Below, in pieces: positions 19,500 through 28,028 of a DNA stretch of 64,000 nt (positions within the stretch are counted from its first letter, which is position 1; each line of letters starts with the position of its first letter). Under the pieces are notes generated by a model. That model searched no databases, was not told the DNA's origin, and worked only from the letters and a program-made list of their open reading frames with translations. The DNA lies in NCBI GenBank assembly GCA_001899635.1, contig MKVQ01000033.1:1-64000 (forward strand), given 5' to 3'. The position numbers and the translations under genes were made by a program. Source of the stretch: Myxococcales bacterium 68-20. Its GTDB lineage: Bacteria > Myxococcota_A > Polyangia > Polyangiales > Polyangiaceae.

Positions 19500-20302
19500 T
19501 GCGTGCTCCGCCGGCGAGGCTCCTCCTCCTCGTCGAGGAGATCTCCGAGCGGCGCGACGGTGAACTCCTGCCGCTCGGCGTCGTAGCCGACGATCACGGC
19601 CTGGTCGCCGCGAGCGAGCTTCTCGCCCGACTCGACCCGGACGCGGACGACGACCCCTGCTCCACCGTCTTCGAGGGTCGCCTCGCCGAAGCGATCGGTC
19701 ACCGTGCCCGTGCGGATCGTACACATCTTGCCGACCAGCGCTCCGTGTGTCGTCGCCTTCATCGGCGTGAACACGCGCGCAAGCGGACGCACCACGAGCG
19801 AGGTCGGGAAGAGCGCGAGGACGGGGGCGGCGACGAGCAACCCCACCTTCGCCAGGCCGAGGACCAGCCCCTCCGCCGGAAGGAGCGCCTGCACCGCCTT
19901 CATGCCGAGCATCGTGAAGATCCACGAGAACAGCAGGAGGCCGCTCATGACGACCGTCGCCGGAGCGGAGCGCAGCTTCAGCGCAGCGATGATGCCGGTG
20001 TTCGCGCCCGAGACGGCCTCACCGGAGTGGGCGCCGTCGACGTGATCGGCGGCGCCTTCGAGCACTCCCTTGGCGGCGCCTTCGAGCACCCCCTTGGCGG
20101 CGCCTTCCAGCACCCCTTTGGCCACCCCCTCGATCGCTCCCTTCGCGACACCGTCGAGCGCCGCATCCGCGGCGCCGTCGCCGAGGAGGTTCACGTGGGC
20201 GGCGCCCACCATGACGAACAGCCAGTAGACGAGCGCAACGCCGAGCAGGACGGTGTAGACGACCGCCGGAAAGGACAGTGCGAGCGCGAGGAAGGGGACC
20301 AT
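19496..20302 (-). CDS. YqiJ/NfeD-like membrane protein with glycine-rich octad repeat
   Basis: The protein has 268 residues. A first membrane helix lies at about 10-35, with further helices at about 112-135 and 140-165. The C-terminal soluble domain (about 185-255: 'ALVGKMCTIRTGTVTDRFGEA', 'GDQAVIVGYDAE') looks like the OB fold of NfeD/YqiJ proteins, which partner flotillins. Between helices 1 and 2 lies an octad repeat (about 50-86) of the form 'GVLEGAAK'. The start has AGGG 7 bases upstream. It is the first gene of a two-gene operon with the MpaB-type oxygenase, and a flotillin is encoded nearby on the same strand. Confidence 0.8.
   Translation of the reverse strand: MVPFLALALSFPAVVYTVLLGVALVYWLFVMVGAAHVNLLGDGAADAALDGVAKGAIEGVAKGVLEGAAKGVLEGAAKGVLEGAADHVDGAHSGEAVSGANTGIIAALKLRSAPATVVMSGLLLFSWIFTMLGMKAVQALLPAEGLVLGLAKVGLLVAAPVLALFPTSLVVRPLARVFTPMKATTHGALVGKMCTIRTGTVTDRFGEATLEDGGAGVVVRVRVESGEKLARGDQAVIVGYDAERQEFTVAPLGDLLDEEEEPRRRSTQ
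20045..20155 (-). repeat. In-frame 24-base tandem repeat in the YqiJ-like gene
   Basis: About four and a half copies of a 24-base unit encode G-V-[AL]-[KE]-G-[AV]-[IAL]-[EK] octads. The central copies are nearly identical at DNA level and the outer ones more diverged, consistent with expansion by slippage. The peptide would be a small-residue amphipathic helix. Confidence 0.75.
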
Positions 20303-20373
20303 GATCCGCCCTTCGAGCCTACGTCATCGGCTCGGTCGACGAAGCAGCTTTCGGATCGTACCATCACGCGCCG

Positions 20374-20814
20374 ATGCAGAAACGCCCGCTCCTCGTCCTG
20401 GCCGCGCTGGCTGCGGCTTCCGAGCCGGACTTCGGGCGCGACGCGATCGCGAAGCTCAAGGCCGGCATCCGCGAGAAGTACGCCGGCGATCCGATGGGCT
20501 CGACGGTCACCACGGTGCTCGTCGCGAGCTGGCTCTTCTACCGAGCCGAACGCGGCCACAACCCGCGAGTGAAGACGTTCTACGACGCGCTGATCTACGT
20601 CTCGACGAACCTCTCCGTCGGCTACAGCGACATCTTCGCGACGACGCAGGCCGGGAAGACGATCGGCTCGGCGCTCATGACGTTCGGACCGGCGATGGCG
20701 GCCAAGGTCCTCGACGAGCCCAACGCCGGCAAGAAGAGCGACGCGGAGGCGAAGGCTATCGTCGAGCGCCTCGACCGTATCCTCGCCGTGCTCGAGCAGC
20801 GCGTCGCGGGCTGA
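20374..20814 (+). CDS. Minimal K+-channel-like pore protein
   Basis: The protein has 146 residues. A helix at about 42-57 is followed by a re-entrant-like segment 'FYDALIYVSTNLSVGYSDIF' (69-88), whose SVGYSD sits where K+ channels have the T-V-G-Y-G-D selectivity filter. A second helix follows (about 94-113) and then a charged tail ending in 'ERLDRILAVLEQR', a possible coiled coil for tetramer assembly. The layout TM-pore-TM matches the Ion_trans_2 fold. The first helix is short and moderately polar, and the filter Gly is Ser85, so conduction is uncertain. It is divergent from the YqiJ-like operon (71-base gap) and convergent with the Bax-inhibitor gene. Confidence 0.65.
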   Translation: MQKRPLLVLAALAAASEPDFGRDAIAKLKAGIREKYAGDPMGSTVTTVLVASWLFYRAERGHNPRVKTFYDALIYVSTNLSVGYSDIFATTQAGKTIGSALMTFGPAMAAKVLDEPNAGKKSDAEAKAIVERLDRILAVLEQRVAG

Positions 20815-20853
20815 CTCGCGCCTGCCGCCTGAAGTCGGATCCCTGAAAGGCCA

Positions 20854-20885
20854 CGAGCCTTCCGCCCGCATGGGCGAAAGGCTCG
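20854..20885. terminator. Bidirectional hairpin between convergent genes
   Basis: Fourteen-base arms cgagccttccgccc / gggcgaaaggctcg with one wobble pair and a 4-base loop. It sits between the channel-like gene and the convergent Bax inhibitor gene. A second, smaller stem ending in GTTT follows at about 20895-20915. Confidence 0.7.
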
Positions 20886-20944
20886 TCCGAGGCCGCCGCC
20901 TGGTGAGGCGGCCGCCGTTTCGTTCGCTCCGCGTGTCGTGTGGG

Positions 20945-21661
20945 TCAGTCGCGGCGGCGGCCGAAGAGGCGGAGGAGGAAGAGGAACATGTTGATGAAGT
21001 CGAGGTAGAGCATCAGCGCGCCGACGAGGGGCATGTTGGCGTGGACCTCGCCGCTCGCGAACAGATGCTTGAGCTTCTGCGTGTCGTACGCGGTCAGCGC
21101 GGCGAAGACGAGGACACCGACGATGCTGATGAGGAAGCTCAGCCCGCTGCTCGCGAAGAAGAGGTTCACCAGCGACGCGAGGATGAGCCCGATGAGCGCG
21201 AAGATCGCGAAGCGCCCCACGGCGCTCAGGTCCCGCTTGGTGACGAGGCCCACGACCGACAGGCCCGCGAACGCGCCCGCGGTGATGAAGAACACCGAGG
21301 CGATCGATGCGGCCGTGTAGACGAGGAAGATGACGCTCAACGTCGTGCCGGTCAGCGCCGCGTAGGCAAAGAACATCGCCGCGACCGCCGGTGTGCTCGC
21401 GCGCACGGCGACGTGATTGAACCCGAGCACGAGGCCGAGCTGACCAAACAGGAGCGCGTAGAAGACGAGCCTGTTGCCAAGGATGAGCTGAAGCGCTGCC
21501 GGTGAGCTGGCCACCAGCATCGCGACGATGCCCGTCGTCGCGAGCCCAGCCGCCATCCAGCGGTAGGTCGTCCACAGCGCGTCACTGACGAGCTGCTGGC
21601 CGTACGGCCGGCCGATTGCACCGGAGGTCGAAGCCCATCGTCGTTGATCGTCGTAGTTCAT
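20945..21661 (-). CDS. Bax inhibitor-1 / YbhL family membrane protein
   Basis: The 238-residue protein has seven predicted membrane helices. The N-terminal cytoplasmic stretch leads to 'TYRWMAAGLATTGIVAML', and the C-terminal part has the family signatures 'ALTAYDTQKLKHL' (with the conserved Asp) and 'LYLDFINMFLFLLRLFG'. These proteins (YccA, YbhL, BsYetJ) modulate FtsH or form pH-gated Ca2+ leak channels. Length and topology are normal. It is transcribed away from the zinc-finger membrane gene across a 73-base gap. Confidence 0.93.
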   Translation of the reverse strand: MNYDDQRRWASTSGAIGRPYGQQLVSDALWTTYRWMAAGLATTGIVAMLVASSPAALQLILGNRLVFYALLFGQLGLVLGFNHVAVRASTPAVAAMFFAYAALTGTTLSVIFLVYTAASIASVFFITAGAFAGLSVVGLVTKRDLSAVGRFAIFALIGLILASLVNLFFASSGLSFLISIVGVLVFAALTAYDTQKLKHLFASGEVHANMPLVGALMLYLDFINMFLFLLRLFGRRRD

Positions 21662-21734
21662 CGCTGCGCCAATCTACGCATCTCATCGCGATCGCGTAAG
21701 GGCGGCCGGGCTGCGACGCACCAGGAGTTCACGC

Positions 21735-22145
21735 ATGAGCTACCCCGAATCGCAGACCAGCAACAGCGCGATCGCGTTTGGAGGCGCCTTGATGCTCACC
21801 GGCCTTGCGGCCGTCGTGGTCGCGACGGGCGCGAGCCATGACTCGCGCACGTTCATCCTCGGAGGTCTCCTCCTCGTCGGCGGCGTCGTCCGACTCACGA
21901 CCGCTCTGGCAGCAGACGCACGACGCCGGCGCGAGCACCCCGTCGACCCGGACGATCCTCGATGGCATGACGGCATCCGCGTCGTGCAGCTCGCAGGGAA
22001 GACGTGCGTCGACTGCGGGCGCCGGATCATCTTCGGCACCGACGGCGTGAGCTGCGACGTGTGTCACGCTCCAGCGCACGTCGATTGCGCGGAGCACCAC
22101 CTCGCCCAGGTCCACGGGCCGGAGGTCGCGTTCCCGTTCCGCTGA
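21735..22145 (+). CDS. Two-helix membrane protein with C1/RING-like zinc finger
   Basis: The protein has 136 residues: two membrane helices (about 12-32 and 38-60), an Arg-rich cytoplasmic turn, and a C-terminal finger with Cys91-x2-Cys94, Cys107-x2-Cys110, His115-x2-Cys118 and His121 or His122. The spacing C-x2-C-x12-C-x2-C-x4-H-x2-C resembles C1 or PHD-type cross-brace fingers rather than a simple zinc ribbon. No partner is evident. It is divergent from the Bax inhibitor gene. Function unknown; a membrane-tethered protein-binding module is the likely reading. Confidence 0.7.
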   Translation: MSYPESQTSNSAIAFGGALMLTGLAAVVVATGASHDSRTFILGGLLLVGGVVRLTTALAADARRRREHPVDPDDPRWHDGIRVVQLAGKTCVDCGRRIIFGTDGVSCDVCHAPAHVDCAEHHLAQVHGPEVAFPFR

Positions 22146-22465
22146 TCCGCTGATCCGCTGACCGCGCTGACACGGCCGCGCGCGATGCCGCTCGCCCCGC
22201 GCCTCGGCATCTCCGTTGTCGCATCGACTGCGGGGAGCGAGGCTCAGCGGATCGTCGCGGCGTTCAGCTGGGCGTCGCTCGATCCGCCTCGCCGGAGCAT
22301 GCAGTTCGCTCGCACGGTGAAACCCGGATGCCCAGTGAGCAACATGCTCGAAGAGCACCGGCACGCGACGAGCAAGGAACTGGTCAGACATCGACGGCGC
22401 CGAGGGAACGTCTCACCCGCTCCCCTCTCCTCGGCGCTCTCTCGCGCCTTCGATGGCTACTCTCC
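22146..22465. other. 320-base gap, nothing recognised
   Basis: No reading frame with convincing codon use or homology was seen on either strand between the zinc-finger gene and the terminator at 22466. Confidence 0.4.
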
Positions 22466-22501
22466 GAGGGCCGCATCGCACTCCTCTGCGATGCGGCCCT
22501 C
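22466..22501. terminator. Perfect 15-base-pair terminator hairpin
   Basis: gagggccgcatcgca pairs exactly with tgcgatgcggccctc around a CTCCTC loop, followed by tctctt on the plus strand. It serves the minus-strand lipoprotein gene ending at 22527 and possibly the plus-strand gene ending at 22145. Confidence 0.8.
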
Positions 22502-22526
22502 TCTCTTCGTGACGGAACATCGCCGG

Positions 22527-23912
22527 TCAGGGCTTCGGATAGCTGGTGAGCGCCGCCGCGTAGACGGCGCGCGCGTCGGCGAACTCGCTCAAGCTCCAGA
22601 GCCAGCCCGCCGCGTGATCGACCATGAGGTCCTCGGGCGAGTCCGACCAGCGTGACGTCGCGCTCTTCTTTCCGGAGACGCGGTAGAGCGCGCCGGCGCC
22701 CGCCGCGGGCGCGCTCGACGAGAGGTAGTAGGTGTCGCCGACCGACGCCGCGCCCTGGACCTGCTTGTGGCTCGTGAGGAAGACCTGGGTCGGGAACGTC
22801 GTCTTGCTCCGGAGGAGCCCCGTTGCCGGATCGAGCGGCCACCGATACACACGCCCCGCGAGCGGACCGGAGCAGGCGGTCGTGCTGCAGTACTCGCCGG
22901 AGACGAGCGCCGGCGGATCGCTCTTCCGATCGAGCGAAACGAACGAGAAGAGCGGCTTGCACGCCGACGTGATGTCGTACTTGCCGACCTGCGGGAGCAC
23001 GTACTTGTAACCCGCCGCACGGCAGGTCGTGCCCGTACAGCCGAAGGCGCCGGCGTCCGTCGCGACGCGGAGGATGTGACGGAGGTCGAAGACGCGGAGG
23101 CCGCGGGTCGTGTCGGCGACGTAGAGGAAGTTGCCGTACCACGCGATGCCGCCCGCGTGGATTTTCACCGGGTCGAACGTCGGCGCAGCGGCCGAGCCCT
23201 TCGGCATCACGAGCAGCGCAAAGCGATACTTGGGCGCGTTCGGCGTCGTCGTATCGACGAACGCGATGCGGACGCCTTCGTTCGACGTGCCGTTCTCGGC
23301 CGTGTCGTAGAAGCTCACGAGCACCGCGCTCTTGCCTCCGACCTTGCCGGTCGGGTCGGCGTCCGCGGTGCCGGTGATCCCCTGAGGGACCCACTGCGTC
23401 GATGCGTTGTCGTCGTTCTGCCACCGAAACGCATACGCGACGCCGCTCGGCGATCCCGGGACGCTCGTCGTCTTCGTCGCCGTGCGGTTCGCGTCGGCGA
23501 GGACGTCGACCACGCCGACCTTCGTCGTGATCTTCTCGAGCGCGGTCACGAGCGCAGGTGTCGTGCCCAGCCCAGCGCTCTCCACGAGGCCGAACGCGCA
23601 GCGATCCACGGGCGCGAGCCCGGAGCCTTCGGTGAACCCGGCCGGCGCGGCCGTGCACGCGGAAGCCTGCAGATCGCACGTATCCACGAAGCGCGCCGGC
23701 GCCACGGATGCATCGGGATCGACCGGATCGGTCGGATCGTCCGCGCCGGCGTCGGGCGACGTGCCCTCCGAGGACCCCTTGTCCGGGGATGCAGGATCGG
23801 GCTCCGCCGAGGGATCGCCGAGCAGGGGCGGCCCGCCCGCGTCCCCGGTGGAGGAACAAGCGGCGATCAGGGCCGCGAGCGCGAACAGCGAGCCACGAAC
23901 GAACCGAGCCAT
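22527..23912 (-). CDS. Large secreted lipoprotein, probable beta-propeller
   Basis: The protein has 461 residues. The start at 23912 is backed by AGGTGAT 6 bases upstream. The signal peptide ends in lipobox 'IAAC' (Cys19) and is followed by a Pro/Asp-rich linker to about residue 70. The mature part has repeated strand-turn segments such as 'GGIAWYGNFLYVADTTRGLRV', 'SFVSLDRK', 'GDTYYLSSSAP' and 'DLMVDHAAGWLWSLSEF', suggesting a propeller with paired cysteines. Similar 'secreted proteins' occur in actinobacteria and Polyangiales with no known role. It stands alone, bounded by a strong terminator. Confidence 0.7.
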   Translation of the reverse strand: MARFVRGSLFALAALIAACSSTGDAGGPPLLGDPSAEPDPASPDKGSSEGTSPDAGADDPTDPVDPDASVAPARFVDTCDLQASACTAAPAGFTEGSGLAPVDRCAFGLVESAGLGTTPALVTALEKITTKVGVVDVLADANRTATKTTSVPGSPSGVAYAFRWQNDDNASTQWVPQGITGTADADPTGKVGGKSAVLVSFYDTAENGTSNEGVRIAFVDTTTPNAPKYRFALLVMPKGSAAAPTFDPVKIHAGGIAWYGNFLYVADTTRGLRVFDLRHILRVATDAGAFGCTGTTCRAAGYKYVLPQVGKYDITSACKPLFSFVSLDRKSDPPALVSGEYCSTTACSGPLAGRVYRWPLDPATGLLRSKTTFPTQVFLTSHKQVQGAASVGDTYYLSSSAPAAGAGALYRVSGKKSATSRWSDSPEDLMVDHAAGWLWSLSEFADARAVYAAALTSYPKP

Positions 23913-24158
23913 CTTCGATCACCTACATGAAGGCCGCGTACCAGGCACGTCGGAACCGCCTGGATCGCCGAAGTCTGCGCTTCGAGCGGATGGTTACAAC
24001 GCCGCTAGCAGCGAGAGCGCACGTCCTTGCGCAACTCGCGCGAAGGAGCGGCGGTGGATGGACGGCACTCGCCTCAGTCGGTGGTGCGCCGGTCGCCCTT
24101 TCGCGAAGGGGGACGCAGCGCGATACGTCGTCGAGTCACGCCCCTGCCCGTGCAGCCG

Positions 24159-24875
24159 TCAGAGCGAGAGATCGCGCTTCGCCGGCGAGGGCGCGGACGA
24201 CGGCGGGGGGACGTTGCTCACCGGCTCCGGAGCGCTGCTGCTCGGATGCGAGACGTTGCCTTGCGTCGTCGTCGTCGCGGCGTCGGACGGCGCAGGCGAG
24301 AGCGGCACCGGACGGAGCGCCGCCGGAAGATCGAACCAGCGCACCGGATCGACGCGGAAGAGCGCGAAGCGACCACGCGGCGTCTCGGTACGGACCGACT
24401 GAGCCTTCTTGTGCTCCGTGACCGACTGCGTGTGCGTGCGACCGTCGCGGCCGACGACCGACGCGGACTCGGTCTCGGTGCGCTCCGGCGCGATCTCGTA
24501 CTCCTTCACGTCGACGCCCGCCTCGACGAGCACGTAGTGCGTCGCACCGACCCTGGCCGCTTCCGACGAGGCGCGCGCCGCGAGCGACTCTGCCGTCGGC
24601 TTCTTCTGGAACGGGAGCGAGATCGTCTGCTGCGCGTCGACGTCGAGATCGCCGATGTACGTCGCGCCGACGTTCTGGAGCGCGGACTTGTCGCCCGGGT
24701 AGAACCGAATCGCGCTCGCGGTGCTCGCCGAGTCGCGGACCGCGCTGTTCGGTGAGAAGTGCGCGTTCGTCGCGGCCCCGCTGCTGAATCCGCCGCCGTG
24801 GTTGGTCGGCCCCATCGGATGGCAGGCGGCAATCGATACGAGACCGAACGCTAGAACGCGGGCGACCGAGCGCAT
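24159..24875 (-). CDS. Small lipoprotein with Pro/Ser-rich tail
   Basis: From the ATG at 24875 the protein has 238 residues, with signal peptide and lipobox 'IAAC' (Cys18). The core (about 60-170) contains 'GATYIGDLDVDAQ', 'AARVGATHYVLVEAGV' and 'EYEIAPERTETE'. The 'A...GATHYVLV' segment resembles bacterial lipoproteins that carry a small alpha/beta fold (DUF4156/RcsF-like), but identity is not secure. The tail is low-complexity Ser/Pro/Ala, probably spanning the periplasm. The frame opens 60 bases earlier, but that extension has no signal character. Confidence 0.6.
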   Translation of the reverse strand: MRSVARVLAFGLVSIAACHPMGPTNHGGGFSSGAATNAHFSPNSAVRDSASTASAIRFYPGDKSALQNVGATYIGDLDVDAQQTISLPFQKKPTAESLAARASSEAARVGATHYVLVEAGVDVKEYEIAPERTETESASVVGRDGRTHTQSVTEHKKAQSVRTETPRGRFALFRVDPVRWFDLPAALRPVPLSPAPSDAATTTTQGNVSHPSSSAPEPVSNVPPPSSAPSPAKRDLSL

Positions 24876-24962
24876 GCGCGTCGCCTTAACACCGGAATCG
24901 AGGCCGTGCAAACGCCGACCGGAGCCCGGAACCACCCAGCCTCGGGTTCGAGCTCGATCGCC

Positions 24963-26807
24963 CTAGGGCTTCGTCGACTTGGACTTCTCCGCGCTCGTGG
25001 AGGTCGTCTTCGACTTCTCGGACTTGTCGGCCTTCTTGTCGGAGGCCCCCGTCTTCTTGTCCGTCTTCTTCTCGGAGCTGCCGGTCTTCTTGTCGGACTT
25101 CTTCTCGGAGCTCTCGCTCTTCTCCGATTTCTTCGGAGCGCTGTCCCCGGCCGCGGACGAGCCCGAGGAGTTGCTGCCCGCCGGCTGCGGGTCCTCGTGC
25201 ACGACGACGCGCGTGCCGGGGTTCTCCGTCGTCGCCCGGATGCCGTGCCACCCCTCCGGCAGGTTCGGTCCTGCCCAGGCGAAGACCTGCTTCGCATCGT
25301 GGGGCGTCATGTTCACGCAGCCGTGGCTGCGCTCGCGACCGAACCGCGAATGCCAGAAGGCTCCGTGGATCGCATAGCCGCCCTCGAAGTACATGATCCA
25401 GGGGACGTCCTGGATCGAATACGGACCGTCGCTCGCGCCGTCGTCCTCCATCGTCGCGGCGATGTGCTTCTCACGGACCCGGAACTCCCCCTGGGGAGTG
25501 CGATGATCCTTCGACTTGTCCTCGTCGTTGCGACGGCCGGTCGAGACGATGGTCGCGTAGACGGGCTTGTCGCCCTCGAACGCGATGAGCGACTGCTGGG
25601 AGAGGTTGATGTCGATCCACTTCTCGCCGGGCCCCAGGTTCTTCGGTGCCGGACCGGGGCGGGTGACGGACGCATCGATGTCGCGCAACCACCAGCCTTC
25701 GTCCGTCTCGAAGTAGCCGCGGCCCTCGATCGTGACGCTCTTGCCCGTGAGCTGCGCGATGGTGAACCGCTCGAGTGGCTCGCCGCGCCTGAGCTTGCCG
25801 TTCTTTTCGTCGGCCCTCGTCGGATCGCCCTCCTCGATCCGGTAGTGGTACGCGCGCGGGCTGACGACCCAGCCGAGGGGGAGCTTACGCTTCTCGCCTT
25901 CGGCCCCGATCCTCACGCCCTCGAACTCGGTCGTCGGCTTGTGAACGAGGATGTGGTCGGCGGGCGCGAGGTAGCCGGCGGTGTTCCGCCAGAACTTGCC
26001 GGACGTCGTGGAGACGTCCTTGTCGAGCGCGAGATAGAACCCGCGCACCATGCGCACGACGACGAGTCCGCCTTGCTCGTTCGTGCGGATGTCGTCGATC
26101 GTGACCTGAGGCCGCTGGCCCTTGTGGTCCCTGAGGTACCAAGGCGTCTCGCCGTCGCTCGGAGGCGGTGCGGCCTTCGCGCCGGCGTCCTTCTTCGTCT
26201 TCCCGACGGCGAGCCCCTTCTCGAGATCCTGGCGCTCCTTCTTGAACGGACGGCGTCGGTACAGCGGCGCGCCGTTCGTCAGATTGAGCCCGTAGTCGTA
26301 GGGCAGCGGACGGTCGGTGAATGGAGGATGCGGCGCGGTCTCGAGCTCCTTGGCGTTCAGATCCGTCGTCAGGAACTTTCCGCAGACGAAGCCGCCGGTG
26401 ACCAGCTCGTACCAGCCCTCGGCGCAGTTGCCCTTCTTGATGACCTTCGGCTTGACGCCGATGACCTGCCCGCGGCGCATGTAGCCGAGTCGCACGACCC
26501 CCTGGCGATCGTCGGACGTCTTCGACGGGTCCTTCGGAGGCCACTCCGTCTTGCTGAAGATCGGCGTGACCAGGTCGAGGACCGCGACGCGCGGGGTCTC
26601 CGCGCTGGACCCGGCATCGATCGCCTCGACCGTCACCGGCCCGTCGTCGTCGCTCGTCGTCTCGGTCGTCGACGCGTCGTCGCCGGCCGCAGAGCCGTGT
26701 TTCTTGCAGCCGCTGAACGCAAGGAGGCCTCCGATCAGGAGCAGAGCGAGCGGACTCGCGGGCTCACGACGGCGAGAAGAGCCGGATGTTGCGAACGGCG
26801 CTCTCAC
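24963..26807 (-). CDS. L,D-transpeptidase (YkuD) lipoprotein with Lys-rich tail
   Basis: From a GTG at 26807 the protein has 614 residues; a TTG at 26849 is the other option and neither has a clear ribosome-binding site. Lipobox 'FSGC' lies at about residue 33. Residues about 75-380 contain SH3-like wall-binding segments ('GQVIGVKPKVIKKG', 'GRGYFETDEGWWLRDI'). The YkuD domain (about 385-515) ends with 'IHGAFWHSRFG' and the catalytic 'SHGCVNM' (Cys near 496). The enzyme makes 3-3 peptidoglycan cross-links or attaches proteins to the wall. The last 80 residues are almost only Lys, Ser, Glu, Asp and Thr in 'SEKKTDKKTG'-like repeats, a polyelectrolyte tail. It is followed upstream by a Ser/Thr kinase gene on the same strand. 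Confidence 0.88.
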   Translation of the reverse strand: MRAPFATSGSSRRREPASPLALLLIGGLLAFSGCKKHGSAAGDDASTTETTSDDDGPVTVEAIDAGSSAETPRVAVLDLVTPIFSKTEWPPKDPSKTSDDRQGVVRLGYMRRGQVIGVKPKVIKKGNCAEGWYELVTGGFVCGKFLTTDLNAKELETAPHPPFTDRPLPYDYGLNLTNGAPLYRRRPFKKERQDLEKGLAVGKTKKDAGAKAAPPPSDGETPWYLRDHKGQRPQVTIDDIRTNEQGGLVVVRMVRGFYLALDKDVSTTSGKFWRNTAGYLAPADHILVHKPTTEFEGVRIGAEGEKRKLPLGWVVSPRAYHYRIEEGDPTRADEKNGKLRRGEPLERFTIAQLTGKSVTIEGRGYFETDEGWWLRDIDASVTRPGPAPKNLGPGEKWIDINLSQQSLIAFEGDKPVYATIVSTGRRNDEDKSKDHRTPQGEFRVREKHIAATMEDDGASDGPYSIQDVPWIMYFEGGYAIHGAFWHSRFGRERSHGCVNMTPHDAKQVFAWAGPNLPEGWHGIRATTENPGTRVVVHEDPQPAGSNSSGSSAAGDSAPKKSEKSESSEKKSDKKTGSSEKKTDKKTGASDKKADKSEKSKTTSTSAEKSKSTKP

Positions 26808-26858
26808 GGACAGCGGTCCGCACGTACGATTTGTGCGCCGCGCGCGCAAGCCGGGGGG

Positions 26859-28028
26859 TCAAACGGCTGAAAAATTCGTCATTTCGGATGGCTGTCGCGG
26901 GCGGTCGCTCGCCTCGCGGGCTGCAGATCGACCCGATGCGCGAGCGGATGATGCGACAGCAGGACGCGGCTCCCGCAACGAGACGACACCTCGGCGCTCG
27001 CCCTCGCCGGTGCTCGACGACGGCCGACGCGCGATCGAGAGCGCCGGCTTGCACCAGCCGCGCTGGCGCTGCAGCTCGGCGGGGAACAACGTGCGCTGCA
27101 TCTCCGCCAGGCGAGCGGTCGCGTTGGCCGCGCCGACATCTCCGAGCAGCGCGTCGAGATCGCGCGCGAGCTTGCCCGCGCTCTCGTAGCGGCGTTCGCG
27201 GTTCCGCTCGAGCGCGTGAAGGATGATCGCCGCGAGCTCGGACGGCACGTCGGGAGCGAGCAACCGCGGATCGGGGATCGGTCCGCAGTGCACCGCCCGC
27301 ACGGTCTCGATCTCCGTCGTGCGACCGAACAGGCGTCGTGTCGTGCAGAGCTCCCAGAGCGTCGTACCGAGGCCGAACAGGTCGCTCCGGTGATCGAGCG
27401 GGAGCTGCATGATCTGTTCGGGGGACAGGTACGGCACCTTGCCCTTGATCACCCCACGACGCGTCTTCGTCGCGCGGCCGTGACACTTCGCGAGACCGAA
27501 ATCGATGAGCTTCACCTCGCCGTCGAAGCCGAGGAAGACGTTCGACGGGTTCACGTCGCGATGGATGATGCCGAGCGGCTGCCCGCGCGCGTCCTTCCGG
27601 TCGTGGGCATACTGGAGCGCGTCGGCGATGCGCGCGCCGATCCACGCGACCGCCTCCGGATGCAGCCCCATTCCACGCGCAGCGCAGGCGCGCTGGACCT
27701 CGGCGAGGGTCGTCCCCAGGAGCAGCTCCATCGCGATGAACGCGTGGTCCTGATCCGTACCGTGCTCGAACGTGCGCACGATGTTGGGATGCACGAGACG
27801 CTCGAGGAGGTGGGCCTCGTCGGCGAACATCGCGAGCACCTCGTCGTCGTCGCGCAGGTCGTGACGAACGACCTTCAGCGCGACGAGCCCGCCGTCGTCG
27901 ACACGACGGCCGAGGTAGATCGTCGACAATCCGCCGCCGGCGATCTTCCCGAGAACGGCGTGCCGACCGAGGTAGGCCGGACGCGTGGGGCACGACGAGG
28001 TCGGACGAGCGGCACGCGTCAGCGACAT
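26859..28028 (-). CDS. Hanks-type Ser/Thr protein kinase
   Basis: From the ATG at 28028 the protein has 389 residues. A kinase domain fills about 20-300: glycine loop 'GKIAGGGLSTIYLG', 'LVALKVV' (catalytic Lys), catalytic loop 'HRDVNPSN' near residue 156, 'DFGLAK' near 176, 'PYLSPEQIM' as the APE region. HRDVNPSN in place of HRDLKPxN is usual in myxobacterial kinases. There is no membrane helix and no PASTA domain; the C-terminal 90 residues are Arg/Ser-rich and unstructured. It is probably a soluble signalling kinase. The frame is open 252 bases upstream but has no sensible start. Confidence 0.9.
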   Translation of the reverse strand: MSLTRAARPTSSCPTRPAYLGRHAVLGKIAGGGLSTIYLGRRVDDGGLVALKVVRHDLRDDDEVLAMFADEAHLLERLVHPNIVRTFEHGTDQDHAFIAMELLLGTTLAEVQRACAARGMGLHPEAVAWIGARIADALQYAHDRKDARGQPLGIIHRDVNPSNVFLGFDGEVKLIDFGLAKCHGRATKTRRGVIKGKVPYLSPEQIMQLPLDHRSDLFGLGTTLWELCTTRRLFGRTTEIETVRAVHCGPIPDPRLLAPDVPSELAAIILHALERNRERRYESAGKLARDLDALLGDVGAANATARLAEMQRTLFPAELQRQRGWCKPALSIARRPSSSTGEGERRGVVSLREPRPAVASSARASGRSAAREASDRPRQPSEMTNFSAV

